A program made the position numbers and the translations under genes. A stretch of DNA of 64,000 nt from JAWHQP01 sp032586195 (GTDB lineage Bacteria > Pseudomonadota > Gammaproteobacteria > Enterobacterales > Pasteurellaceae), in assembly GCA_032586195.1 (NCBI GenBank), contig JAWHQP010000003.1, positions 62,001-126,000 on the forward strand, given 5' to 3'. Positions 7,521 to 16,300 of this stretch are shown piece after piece (position 1 is the stretch's first letter; every line of letters starts with the position of its first letter). Below the pieces are notes generated by a model that saw only the letters and a program-made list of their open reading frames with translations, had not been told where the DNA came from and ran no database searches.

Positions 7521-8735
7521 GTGAAAAATAATCGACAGAAGAAAGAAACGAGTGCATTTCTGATTTCAATCCTGATGCACGTGTTGTTGTTCGGTTTGTT
7601 GATAGTGAGTTCGCTTTATCGTACTGTTGAAACCATGGGCGGTGGTGAAGGTGACGGTGATGTCATGGGGGCCGTCATGGTGGATACCGGTGCGGCTGCT
7701 CAGGAATGGGGGCGCCTTCAACAGCAGAAAAAAGGGCAAGCTGATAAACAAATGCAGCAAAAACAGCCTGAACCCGTGGAAGAACAAGAACATCAACCGA
7801 CTCCGGAACAGGTACAGCAGGAAAAACTTGAGCAACAACGCCAGCAGGAAATTAAGCGGCAGCAGTTGGAACAGCAACGTGCCGAACAACAAAGACAGGC
7901 TGAGCAGAAGAAACAACAGGAATTAAAAGCGCAGCAGGAGGCTATGGAAAAAGCCAAGGAAGAGGCCGAGGCAAAAGCAAAACAGGCTGCGGAAGCCGCA
8001 AAATTAAAGGCGGAAGCTGAGGCAAAACGTCTCGCCGCAGCAGCAAAACAAGCGGAAGAAGAGGCCAAAGCGAAAGCAAAAGCGGCTGAAGAACAAAAAG
8101 CGAAGGAAAAAGCGGCTCAGGAAGCTAAAGAAAAGGCTGCTCGGGAGGCGAAGGAAAAAGCTGAAGCCGAAGCCAAGGCGAAAGCGGAAAAAGAAGCGAA
8201 AGCAAAGGCTGATGCCGAAGCCAAAGCAAAAGCAGAGAAAGAAGCCAAGGCGAAAGCGGATGCCGAAGCGAAGGCTAAAGCTGCCGCCGAAGCGAAGGCA
8301 AAAGCGGATGCGAAGGCAAAAGCAGACGCCAAAGCTAAACAGGCCGCTTTAGATGATTTCCTTAACGGAGGAGACGTCGGAGGAGGTAGCGCAATAACCG
8401 GCAGTAATGTCAGTAAAGGCGGCAGTCAGGGTAGCGGTGCCGCTCTGGGAGCCGGTGACGGCGGAAAAGTGGGCGATCAATATGCCGCGGTAATTAAACG
8501 TGAAATTAAAAGCCGTTTTTTGAAAGATCCGAGTTTCGCTGGTAAAGTATGTAGTGTAAGAATTCAACTGGCTCGTGACGGAACCATAAGCGGTTATCAA
8601 AAAGTCTCCGGGCCGGATGATATTTGTACAGCGGCATTAAGCGCGGTGGCAAGAACGAAGAAAGTTCCGGCCGCGCCGTCAGATGACGTGTACAATAAAT
8701 ATAAGACCCCGATTATTGATTTTGATCTAAAATAA
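7521..8735 (+). CDS. tolA: Tol-Pal system protein TolA
   Basis: Links the TolQR motor to TolB-Pal across the periplasm. The 404-residue protein has a membrane anchor (about 13-34), a very long Gln-rich then Ala/Lys/Glu-rich helical domain II (about 70-280) and a Gly/Ser hinge. The C-terminal domain III (about 310-404) has its two Cys, in GKVCSV and DDICTA. The start is GTG at 7521 with TAGGAAAG 5 nt upstream. Domain II is built of near-identical AEAKAKA(E/D) units, repeated at the DNA level around 8160-8340, which could change copy number by slippage. Confidence 0.95.
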   Translation: MKNNRQKKETSAFLISILMHVLLFGLLIVSSLYRTVETMGGGEGDGDVMGAVMVDTGAAAQEWGRLQQQKKGQADKQMQQKQPEPVEEQEHQPTPEQVQQEKLEQQRQQEIKRQQLEQQRAEQQRQAEQKKQQELKAQQEAMEKAKEEAEAKAKQAAEAAKLKAEAEAKRLAAAAKQAEEEAKAKAKAAEEQKAKEKAAQEAKEKAAREAKEKAEAEAKAKAEKEAKAKADAEAKAKAEKEAKAKADAEAKAKAAAEAKAKADAKAKADAKAKQAALDDFLNGGDVGGGSAITGSNVSKGGSQGSGAALGAGDGGKVGDQYAAVIKREIKSRFLKDPSFAGKVCSVRIQLARDGTISGYQKVSGPDDICTAALSAVARTKKVPAAPSDDVYNKYKTPIIDFDLK

Positions 8736-8788
8736 ATATTGGGATTTGAATCGGTATTTTAGGAAAGTAATGTAAGCTAATAGGTGGT

Positions 8789-10087
8789 ATGATGAAAATA
8801 ATTACTCGCATGTTGAGTGTATTCGCAGTATTATTCTTTGCAATTAATACTGCACAGGCAGATGACGAAGTTCGAATCGTCATTGATGAGGGGGTTGACG
8901 GAGCGCGCCCGATTGCGGTGGTGCCATTTAAGGTGAATGGCTCTGTTCCGGCAGATATCGCTGAAATAGTGACGGCAGATTTACGGAATAGCGGTAAATT
9001 TAATCCTATTCCGGTAAGTAAAATGCCGCAGCAACCTACTTCGGCCTCTGAAGTCACTCCGGATGCTTGGGCATCATTGGGGATTGATGCGGTTGTGGTC
9101 GGTCAGGTTACCGCAACCGGCGGTGGTTACAATATTGCGTATCAATTAGTTGATACTGTCGGCGCTTCAGGTACGGCGGGAGCTGTATTGGCTCAAAATT
9201 CCGTAACGGTGAGCCAGAAGTGGATCCGTTATGGCGCACATACCGTAAGTGATGAAGTATTTGAAAAATTAACGGGGATCAAAGGCGCTTTCCGTACACG
9301 CATTGCTTATGTCGTACAGAAAAACGGCGGTTCAAAACCTTATGAAGTGCGTGTAGCAGACTATGATGGTTACAATCAGTTTATAGTGAATCGTAGCTCT
9401 CAGCCGATTATGTCGCCGGCGTGGTCTCCGGACGGAAAAAAATTAGCCTATGTTTCATTTGAGAATAAAAAATCTCAATTAGTGGTACAGGATTTAGGTT
9501 CTGGCGCTCGTAAAGTTGTGGCCTCGTTCCAGGGGCATAACGGTGCACCGGCATTTTCACCGGACGGTTCCCGTTTAGCGTTTTCGTCAAGTAAAGACGG
9601 TGTATTAAATATTTATGTATTGAATTTGGGTAGTGGACAAATATCACAGTTGACCAGCGGAGCGGGTAATAATACCGAACCAAGCTGGACACCTGATGGT
9701 CAAATTCTGTTCACATCCGATAGAAACGGTTCACCTCAAGTTTATTCAATGAGTGCGTCCGGAAGCGGAGCATCATTATTAGGCTCTGGTGGTCGTAGTT
9801 ATAGTGGCCAAATGACCGCCGATGGTAAGACATTGGTGATGATCTCAGGTGATAATGTGATTAAGCGTGATATGACAACAGGGACTACCGAAGTCCTTAG
9901 CTCTACATTCTTAGACGAAAGTCCGAGCATTTCACCGAATGGCATCATGGTTATTTATAGTTCTACCCAAGGACTAGGAAAAGTGCTACAATTGGTGTCC
10001 GCAGACGGACGCTTTAAGGCTCGGTTGCCAGGAACGGATGGGCAAGTTAAATTCCCAGCTTGGTCGCCATATCTCAATAAAAACTAA
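8789..10087 (+). CDS. tolB: Tol-Pal system protein TolB
   Basis: Periplasmic protein that shuttles between TolA and Pal. It has a Sec signal peptide with cleavage after AQA (about residue 24; mature DDEVRIV), an N-terminal alpha/beta domain, and a six-bladed beta-propeller. The propeller repeats are visible as [30 protein letters not shown] and [15 protein letters not shown]. The length of 432 is typical. Two adjacent ATGs (8789 and 8792) are possible starts, both behind AGGTGG. pal follows after 11 nt. Confidence 0.96.
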   Translation: MMKIITRMLSVFAVLFFAINTAQADDEVRIVIDEGVDGARPIAVVPFKVNGSVPADIAEIVTADLRNSGKFNPIPVSKMPQQPTSASEVTPDAWASLGIDAVVVGQVTATGGGYNIAYQLVDTVGASGTAGAVLAQNSVTVSQKWIRYGAHTVSDEVFEKLTGIKGAFRTRIAYVVQKNGGSKPYEVRVADYDGYNQFIVNRSSQPIMSPAWSPDGKKLAYVSFENKKSQLVVQDLGSGARKVVASFQGHNGAPAFSPDGSRLAFSSSKDGVLNIYVLNLGSGQISQLTSGAGNNTEPSWTPDGQILFTSDRNGSPQVYSMSASGSGASLLGSGGRSYSGQMTADGKTLVMISGDNVIKRDMTTGTTEVLSSTFLDESPSISPNGIMVIYSSTQGLGKVLQLVSADGRFKARLPGTDGQVKFPAWSPYLNKN

Positions 10088-10098
10088 GGAGAAAATCA

Positions 10099-10560
10099 AT
10101 GAAATTAGCAAAATTATTGTTAGTCGCACCGGTATTAGCATTAGCTGCATGTAGTTCATCAAACAATGATGCAAGCGGCACAGAAGGTGCAAATGCACAA
10201 CAATTTGGCGGCATGTCAGTGCAAGACTTAACAACTCGTTACAATACTGTGTACTTTGCATTCGATAAATACAATATCGAAGGTGAATACCAACAGTTAT
10301 TGGATGCTCATGCATCATACTTAACAGCAACTCCGGCTGCTAAAGTATTAATCGAAGGTAACACTGATGAACGCGGTACTCCTGAATACAATATCGCATT
10401 GGGTCAACGTCGTGCCGATGCAGTTAAAAACTTCTTAGCTGCTAAAGGCGTACAAGCAGGTCAATTATCAACCGTTTCTTACGGAGAAGAAAAACCGGCT
10501 GTGTTAGGTCATGACGAAGCTGCATATGCTAAAAACCGTCGTGCAGTGTTAGCATACTAA
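10099..10560 (+). CDS. pal: Peptidoglycan-associated lipoprotein Pal (P6 antigen)
   Basis: Outer-membrane lipoprotein that anchors the envelope to peptidoglycan. The lipobox LAAC places the lipidated Cys at residue 18. The OmpA-like domain (about 45-153) has the NTDERGTPEYNIALGQRRAD motif that binds diaminopimelate. The sequence is nearly that of Haemophilus P6, ending in KNRRAVLAY. It is the last gene of the tol-pal operon. Unlike in E. coli, no cpoB/ybgF gene follows; a terminator and two tRNA genes come next. Confidence 0.97.
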   Translation: MKLAKLLLVAPVLALAACSSSNNDASGTEGANAQQFGGMSVQDLTTRYNTVYFAFDKYNIEGEYQQLLDAHASYLTATPAAKVLIEGNTDERGTPEYNIALGQRRADAVKNFLAAKGVQAGQLSTVSYGEEKPAVLGHDEAAYAKNRRAVLAY

Positions 10561-10596
10561 TTCTTGAGTTACTAACTGATTCAATTTTAAAGAATA

Positions 10597-10640
10597 AAAT
10601 GGGATTGACTTATTATGAGGAAATCCCATTTTTATTTTTT
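10597..10640 (+). terminator. Terminator of the tol-pal operon
   Basis: AAAATGGGATT / AATCCCATTTT stem (11 bp) followed by TATTTTTT, 37 nt after the pal stop. Confidence 0.9.
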
Positions 10641-10749
10641 AGTTAACGGTTATACAAGTTGCCGTTTGTTTATACAAATGGCGAAATAATTAAAAAAAAG
10701 GCTTGATTATAAAATTTAAATCCGTAATATAAGCACCCGTAATAACGAT

Positions 10750-10825
10750 GGGTCGTTAGCTCAGTCGGTAGAGCAGCGGACTTTTAATCCGTTGGTCGAA
10801 GGTTCGAATCCTTCACGACCCACCA
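10750..10825 (+). tRNA. tRNA-Lys (anticodon TTT)
   Basis: A 76-nt cloverleaf with an encoded CCA end. The acceptor GGGTCGT pairs with ACGACCC, the D-arm GCTC...GAGC is present, the anticodon loop is CTTTTAA, and the T-arm is GAAGG-TTCGAAT-CCTTC. Anticodon TTT reads AAA/AAG lysine codons. It lies downstream of tol-pal, where E. coli also carries lysine tRNAs. Confidence 0.97.
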
Positions 10826-10856
10826 TCTGAATCAGAGTTGTTCATCTCTTTATAAT

Positions 10857-10932
10857 GGGTTGTTAGCTCAGTTGGTAGAGCAGCGGACTCTTAATCCGTC
10901 GGTCGAGAGTTCGAGTCTCTCACGACCCACCA
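10857..10932 (+). tRNA. tRNA-Lys (anticodon CTT)
   Basis: A 76-nt cloverleaf with encoded CCA, 31 nt after the first tRNA-Lys and clearly a relative of it. The acceptor GGGTTGT pairs with ACGACCC (one G-U pair). The anticodon loop CTCTTAA gives anticodon CTT for AAG codons. The T-arm is GAGAG-TTCGAGT-CTCTC. The two genes are probably cotranscribed. E. coli has only the TTT form, so a CTT isoacceptor is notable. Confidence 0.95.
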
Positions 10933-10963
10933 TTTCATCTGTTTTTTGCCTTAAGAATGTTAT

Positions 10964-10985
10964 TTTTGCGATCTGCTTCCCAAAA
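10964..10985 (+). promoter_or_regulatory. CRP-S (Sxy-dependent) competence site before comN
   Basis: A 22-bp site with left half TTTTGCGATCT, identical to the CRP-S consensus half, and right half ending TTCCCAAAA (the consensus has TCGCAAAA). The C in TGCGA, in place of TGTGA, is the hallmark of sites needing Sxy plus CRP. It lies about 75-97 nt upstream of comN, with a TATGCT -10-like element at 11014-11019. In H. influenzae the same operon belongs to the competence regulon. Confidence 0.75.
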
Positions 10986-11023
10986 TTATTGCATGTTATT
11001 TCAGTTTGAGCCTTATGCTTGCT

Positions 11024-11033
11024 AAAGTGCGGT
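11024..11033 (+). repeat. Hin-type DNA uptake signal
   Basis: AAAGTGCGGT in the comN leader, with an AAGTTTT tail 11 nt after the core. It sits between the CRP-S site and the comN start, so it will be transcribed. Confidence 0.85.
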
Positions 11034-11060
11034 GCTATAAATTGAAGTTTTGAGGGTAAG

Positions 11061-11585
11061 ATGGAGAAAGGGTTCACTTTGTTTGAAGTTCTGATCGTGC
11101 TGTTGTTAATGAGCATTTTACTGCTTATTAATATGCCGCATTGGAAGAACAGTCAGTACAGTCAATCGTTCTTGTTAGAGCAGCAGCGGTTATATGCTTT
11201 TCTCCGACAATTGCAGGTTCGTGTTGAAAATTCAACGGAAATCTGGTTGTTAATCGCTCAACGTAATATGTTGCAGAAACGATGGTGTCTGACCGGGCAG
11301 ATTAAAGACGATCAAATCTGTGATTGTCTGAATCCGATAAATTGCCCTTCGCATTTGATGGCTCATTTTTATTATCCTCAGGCGCCAGATACTATGATTG
11401 CCGCCAAACGTTATTATCCTTCTATTCTTACCAGATTGAACGGGATAAAAAATACCTTTGAATCCAGCTGTTTTACCCTGCAATCAGAGCAAAACCGCGT
11501 GTTTTTTTCTTTTTCCAGTGATGGCATTATGAGTATAAAGCCCTCCGATGCGGCAACTGCCTGCCGGAATTATGAGGAAAACTAA
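11061..11585 (+). CDS. comN: Competence pseudopilin ComN (PpdA-like)
   Basis: Type IV pilin-like minor pseudopilin needed for DNA uptake. The N-terminus MEKGFTLFEVLIVLLLMSIL is a classic prepilin leader: short basic leader, cleavage between G4 and F5, Glu at +5, then a hydrophobic helix. The C-terminal part has four or more Cys (CDCLNPINC), typical of disulphide-bonded pilin D-regions. The order comN-comO-comP-comQ-recC equals H. influenzae HI0938-HI0942 and E. coli ppdA-ppdB-ygdB-ppdC-recC. Its stop overlaps the comO start by one base, so translation is coupled. Confidence 0.88.
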   Translation: MEKGFTLFEVLIVLLLMSILLLINMPHWKNSQYSQSFLLEQQRLYAFLRQLQVRVENSTEIWLLIAQRNMLQKRWCLTGQIKDDQICDCLNPINCPSHLMAHFYYPQAPDTMIAAKRYYPSILTRLNGIKNTFESSCFTLQSEQNRVFFSFSSDGIMSIKPSDAATACRNYEEN

Positions 11586-12301
11586 TGATCTATCGCGGAC
11601 AAACCCTGTTTTCATTGCTGCTTACTATCGGGCTTACCGCCCTGCTCGGGACAGTTATGATGAAATTTTTTTCCACCGTTCAGCAGCATAATCAACGGCT
11701 TTTTTTACGGCTCAAGCTGCAAGCGGAATTACAGAGAGTGCTTCATCTTATTGCTAAAGATGTGCGTCGTACGGGGTTTCGGGCGGTGGGAGAAAAGGTC
11801 ATTACGGATAACCTCGGCTTGTTTGAACAGGAAAGTTTCCCTAAGAGTATTCGTTTAGGACAAGTTAATGGAGAACCACCCAATAGTTGCGTACTCTTTT
11901 TTTATGATTTAAATAAAAGCGGCTGTTTAGGCAATAATATTAAGAACGGATATTGCGTATTAAACGGAAAAAATCAAACGAACGATATTAAAGATGAATT
12001 ATTCGGTTATCGGTTAAATAAAAAGAGAATTGAAGTCCGTAGCGGTTATAAAGGGAACTTTAATCAGCGATGTTCCGTACAGGATTGTCAACGTTATCTC
12101 CAACCGGAAGAGTGTAATTCTACCGGATGGAATAAATTATTAGATGACACGGAATTTGACGTTACCCGGTTTCGTTTTACTTGGCTGGTGGAAAAGCGGG
12201 GATTGGAACTGCAATTAACCGGTAATCTCAAAAGTTTTTCCGACATAACCTATACCTCTTCCGCAATTATTCCGTTGTTTAATGAAATGAATGAAAACTG
12301 A
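11585..12301 (+). CDS. comO: Competence pseudopilin ComO (PpdB-like)
   Basis: A 238-residue PpdB-like minor pseudopilin. The leader MIYRGQTLFSLLLTIGLTALLG carries a G-Q prepilin cleavage context and a hydrophobic helix, but the usual Phe at +1 is replaced by Gln. The rest has three Cys pairs (CVLFFYDLNKSGC, CSVQDC and neighbours). In E. coli and H. influenzae this protein belongs to the minor-pilin set that primes pilus assembly. It overlaps comN by one base and comP by 11 bases. Confidence 0.85.
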   Translation: MIYRGQTLFSLLLTIGLTALLGTVMMKFFSTVQQHNQRLFLRLKLQAELQRVLHLIAKDVRRTGFRAVGEKVITDNLGLFEQESFPKSIRLGQVNGEPPNSCVLFFYDLNKSGCLGNNIKNGYCVLNGKNQTNDIKDELFGYRLNKKRIEVRSGYKGNFNQRCSVQDCQRYLQPEECNSTGWNKLLDDTEFDVTRFRFTWLVEKRGLELQLTGNLKSFSDITYTSSAIIPLFNEMNEN

Positions 12302-12983
12302 TATGACACCGTTCAGACAAGGATTTATCGCTATCTTTATGGTGGTGGCGATCGGTAGTTTATCTTTGCTTATGTTGTTATTTAACGATGATATTCTACG
12401 TTTTTATCGTGAGGCATCCTACCTGCGCATGCAGTATGTGAAACAGATGGCCATATTGCAGAAACAATCATTGAATTTGGACGACGGCATCTGTCGGGAT
12501 ATTCAGGTGCCTGTTAAACAGAATAATTACACCGTTTCTTTTAAGACGGATCTGTTTGAAGATGGCATACGCCATTTTGCGGAATGTCGCCGCGTTCCTC
12601 TGTTTAAGTCTTCGCTACCGTCGAAAAAGCATTATCGGGTCACTGATTTAAATCAGTTTATTTACACTGAGAATATGTCGCTATTTGACGAGATATTGAA
12701 TACTCATGGTAAATATCAACTGCTTTTCTTTGCTGAAGATGAAAATACCTTTGAACTGACGACTGCGATTGATGGCATTATACTTGCCGAAGGCAAGCTG
12801 CGTCTGACGGGGAAAGGAAAATTTCGCGGTGCGATTATTACTGTCGGTGAGCTGACTTATGAGGATAACGTAAAAATCAGTTACAGCAAAGCCGTGGTTG
12901 AAGCTACGGCACAGCAATTCAGCAAGTGGAAATTAAGTAAACAAAGTTGGAGCGATTTCATTCATCATGCACGACAACAATAA
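12291..12983 (+). CDS. comP: Competence protein ComP (YgdB-like)
   Basis: Third gene of the competence pseudopilin operon, 230 residues. It has an N-terminal hydrophobic helix (FIAIFMVVAIGSLSLLMLLF, about 11-30) after RQG, so it is prepilin-like, and a mostly hydrophilic exported domain. Position identifies it as the counterpart of H. influenzae ComP and E. coli YgdB; similarity of the body is weak by eye. ATG 12291 overlaps comO by 11 nt; ATG 12303 is an alternative start giving a shorter leader. Exact biochemical role is not known to me. Confidence 0.75.
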   Translation: MKTDMTPFRQGFIAIFMVVAIGSLSLLMLLFNDDILRFYREASYLRMQYVKQMAILQKQSLNLDDGICRDIQVPVKQNNYTVSFKTDLFEDGIRHFAECRRVPLFKSSLPSKKHYRVTDLNQFIYTENMSLFDEILNTHGKYQLLFFAEDENTFELTTAIDGIILAEGKLRLTGKGKFRGAIITVGELTYEDNVKISYSKAVVEATAQQFSKWKLSKQSWSDFIHHARQQ

Positions 12984-13275
12984 GTATCATAAGGGCAGCG
13001 GCATGATTTCATTTTTGCTCGCCCTGTCCTCTTTCACAATATTACTCCTGGCCGTTCAGCAATGGGGATATTACCAGCGGCAAAGTGCGGTGCTGAATTT
13101 CCAATTTTTGCAGGCGGTTCAAATTGCTGAGAATCAGCTGCAGCGACAATACCTTGGCTTATCCTGTGAAAAGCAGGTTCGGCAAAACGAAGTTGGTTTC
13201 ACCATTACTCAATGCGATCGCGCAAGAATTTCAGTACATTATCCCGCAGGCGAATTTAATTTGGAAATACCTTGA
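12967..13275 (+). CDS. comQ: Competence pseudopilin ComQ (PpdC-like)
   Basis: A 102-residue prepilin-like protein. The leader HDNNKYHKGSG precedes MISFLLALSSFTILLLAVQQ, with cleavage expected after the Gly at about residue 12. Two Cys (SCEK, TQCDR) remain in the short C-terminal part. It overlaps comP by 17 nt and lies directly ahead of recC, as in H. influenzae and E. coli. An uptake signal (13082-13091) is embedded in its coding sequence. Confidence 0.8.
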   Translation: MHDNNKYHKGSGMISFLLALSSFTILLLAVQQWGYYQRQSAVLNFQFLQAVQIAENQLQRQYLGLSCEKQVRQNEVGFTITQCDRARISVHYPAGEFNLEIP

Positions 13276-13331
13276 AGTGGCGGCTATTCTCATCGACAAT
13301 AGAGCATATTTTTCTTATTGGCGAGATTCCC

Positions 13332-16300
13332 GTGTTTACTGTTTATCATTCCAACCAACTTGATGTACAAAAAGACATTTTGCTTGCTTTAATGCAGCGT
13401 GAACCTTTAAGTGATCCTTTTCAATCGGAAGTGATTTTGGTGCAAAGCCCCGGTATGGCACAATGGCTGCAACTGGAAATTGCCGATAAAAAGGGTATTG
13501 CGGCCAACCTTAAGTTCCCTATGCCCGCCAGTTTTATTTGGCAGCAATACGCCGACATCTTTGCCGATGTGGAACAAGAATCGGCGTTTGCCAAAGAAGC
13601 ATTGACATGGCGCCTAATGCGGCTTATTCCCGCCTTTTTGTCGCAGCCCGAATTTCAACCTTTAGCACATTATCTCACCCATTCCGCTCAATCGGCACAG
13701 CAGAAGCTATATCAGCTTGCCCGCAAGGTGGCGGATTTGTTTGACCAATATATTATTTACCGCCCGCAATGGATTGAAGCGTGGGAACACAATGATCAGC
13801 AACTGATTGAACGCCAGATGCAAAAAGAAAATTTAATGGCAAACCCCGAATTGTTCTCACAATTACAGCGGCACATTACATGGCAAGGGCGGCTATGGCG
13901 GGCGTTAACCGAGGAAATTGGCCGTCAGCAGGGCGGGGAATTGTTCCACAGGGCTAATTTACATAAACGCTATTTAGCTTATCTGGCTCAGCCGGATGTA
14001 TCTCCCCGTTTGCCGTCACGTATTTTTATTTTCGGCATTTCGGCTTTGCCAAAGGTGTATCTGGATACCTTTAAGGCAATGAGCCGACATTGCGACGTGC
14101 ATTTATTCTTTAATAATCCAAGTCAGGAATATTGGGCGGATATTGTTGATCCGCATTTTCTGGAAAAATTGCGTGTCACCCAACGGATTGATTACCATAA
14201 CAGAAGCCAAACCGCTTTACTTGGCCGGCCTGTGGAGTTTAGAGCCTTGGAAGATACCGCCGATAATGAAAAATTACAGGCAGGTAATCCACTGTTGGCC
14301 AGCTTTGGCAAACTTGGACGGGATTTTTTCTATCTGTTGGAAAATCTTGAGCTTGATCATGAGATCACCGCCTTTGTGCAACATCACGAAAAAACGCTGC
14401 TTTCTCAGTTGCAGCAGCAAATCTTACAGCTCGCGCCGTCCTCACCGAACTCCTTGCGGCTGACGGAACACGACCATTCGCTGACCATCCATGCTTGTCA
14501 CAGTGCCATGCGGGAGGTCGAAGTGCTGCATGATTACTTGTTAAAACTGTTTGAAACGACACCGCACTTAACGCCGAAAGATATTGTAGTGATGGTGGCG
14601 GATATTGATAAATACACGCCTTATATTCAAGCGGTGTTCGGCCAGTATCAGGCGAATCTGCAACACAAATCGACGAAACAGCCAGATAAACGTTGTATTC
14701 CGTTTTCCATTTCCGATAATAAATTGACGGAATCGGATGTGCTGCTGTCCGCTTTTCTGAGCCTGCTGAATCTGAAAGAAAGCCGGTTCAGTGCGGAAGA
14801 AGTGCTGGCATTGCTGGATATTCCCGCGATCCGCGGCTGTTTTGGGATCGCTTTGGCGGATTTACCGACCATTCGGGAATGGGTGGCGGACGCGGGCATC
14901 CGTTTCGGACTGGAAAAAAGTGTGACCCACGAACATCAGGTAACGCAGAATTACAACGCTTGGCAGGCCGGCTTGGAGCGTATGTTACTCGGTTTTGCCA
15001 TGCGTGAGGAAAACGGCATTTGGCAGGATTCTCTGGGGTTTGACGCAAGTCATGGCTTGCAGGGGCGGCTGGCGGCATTACTGGCGGCTTTCGTGGAGCG
15101 TCTGTATCAATGGCGGCAGTGTCTGCTGCAACCGCATACCATGCCCGATTGGAAAAATTATTTGTTTGATTTGATTGATAATTTCTTCGTATCGGATGAT
15201 GTTTCGCCGGAGCCCGTTTTGTATCTGAAAAACTGTATTCTGCAAGTCAGTGAACAATTACAAAATATCGGCTTTAACGACAAACTGGATATTGAAGTGA
15301 TAGCCGAGGTGATGACGGAAAAATTGGATGAGGCGGATACCAGTATGAAATTCCTTGTGGGACGTGTGAGTTTCTGTACGTTGCTGCCGATGCGTTCGAT
15401 TCCGTTCAAAGTGGTGTGTCTGCTGGGCATGAGCGAAGGGGAATATCCCCGTCAGAGCACGCCGAATAGCTTTGATTTGTTGCATTATCACCGTCAGAAA
15501 GGCGATCGTTTGCGGCGAGATGATGATCGTTATCTGTTCCTGGAAGCGTTGTTGGCGGCGGAAGAATATTGCTATATCAGTTATGTGGGGCAGTCCATTG
15601 TGGATAACAGCGAACGTGAGCCTTCGGTGCTGGTCAGTCAGCTGTTGGATTATTTGGCGGAAAATATCGAGCATTATCAATATGATAATCCGCAAGATAT
15701 CCGCGATCACCTAATTCGGCGGCACGCCATGAATGTCTTCAGCCCGAAAAATTTTGGCTTGAATGACAAGTTAAAAAACTCGGATTTTCAACACCGCACT
15801 TTTGCCAAGGAGTGGTTGCCTTTAGCACGGAAAGAACGGTCGGAAATCAAGGATTTCAGCCAGCCGCTCGAAGATGACGGCGAAATCATCCGTACGATTG
15901 AGCTATCTCAGCTGATCGCTTTTGTGCAGAATCCGGTCAAATTTTTCTTTGAAAAACGCCTGGGCGTGTATTTCAATCAACTGGACGAACAAATCCTCGA
16001 CAGCGAGAATTTTACTCTGGAACGGCTGGATTTATACACCATTCGGGATGATTTGGCCCGGCTTGGCGAGAACGAAATGACGGATTATTTTGCCCGACTG
16101 AAAGTAAAGGGAACATTGCCCTATGGTCAGTTTGGTAAGATTTATGAAAAGGAAGTGCAGACGGAAATGACTCGTTTTAAAACGGCGATTGCGGATTATC
16201 TGGATCAGCCGAAACGGTACAAATTCCTCTATCTTAATGTTGAAACCTCACAGGGCAAGATTAATCTGAACGGCACGGTGAACAACCTATATTCCGAATT

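Noticed and set aside
7793..8332. Long antisense frames opposite tolA rich in Ala, Ser and Phe
   Set aside because: They are the reverse image of the repetitive Lys/Ala/Glu codons of TolA domain II; no start context or domain.
13272..13331. TTG-initiated 20-residue N-terminal extension of RecC
   Set aside because: Family alignment begins at the GTG at 13332; the extension overlaps the comQ end and has no similarity.
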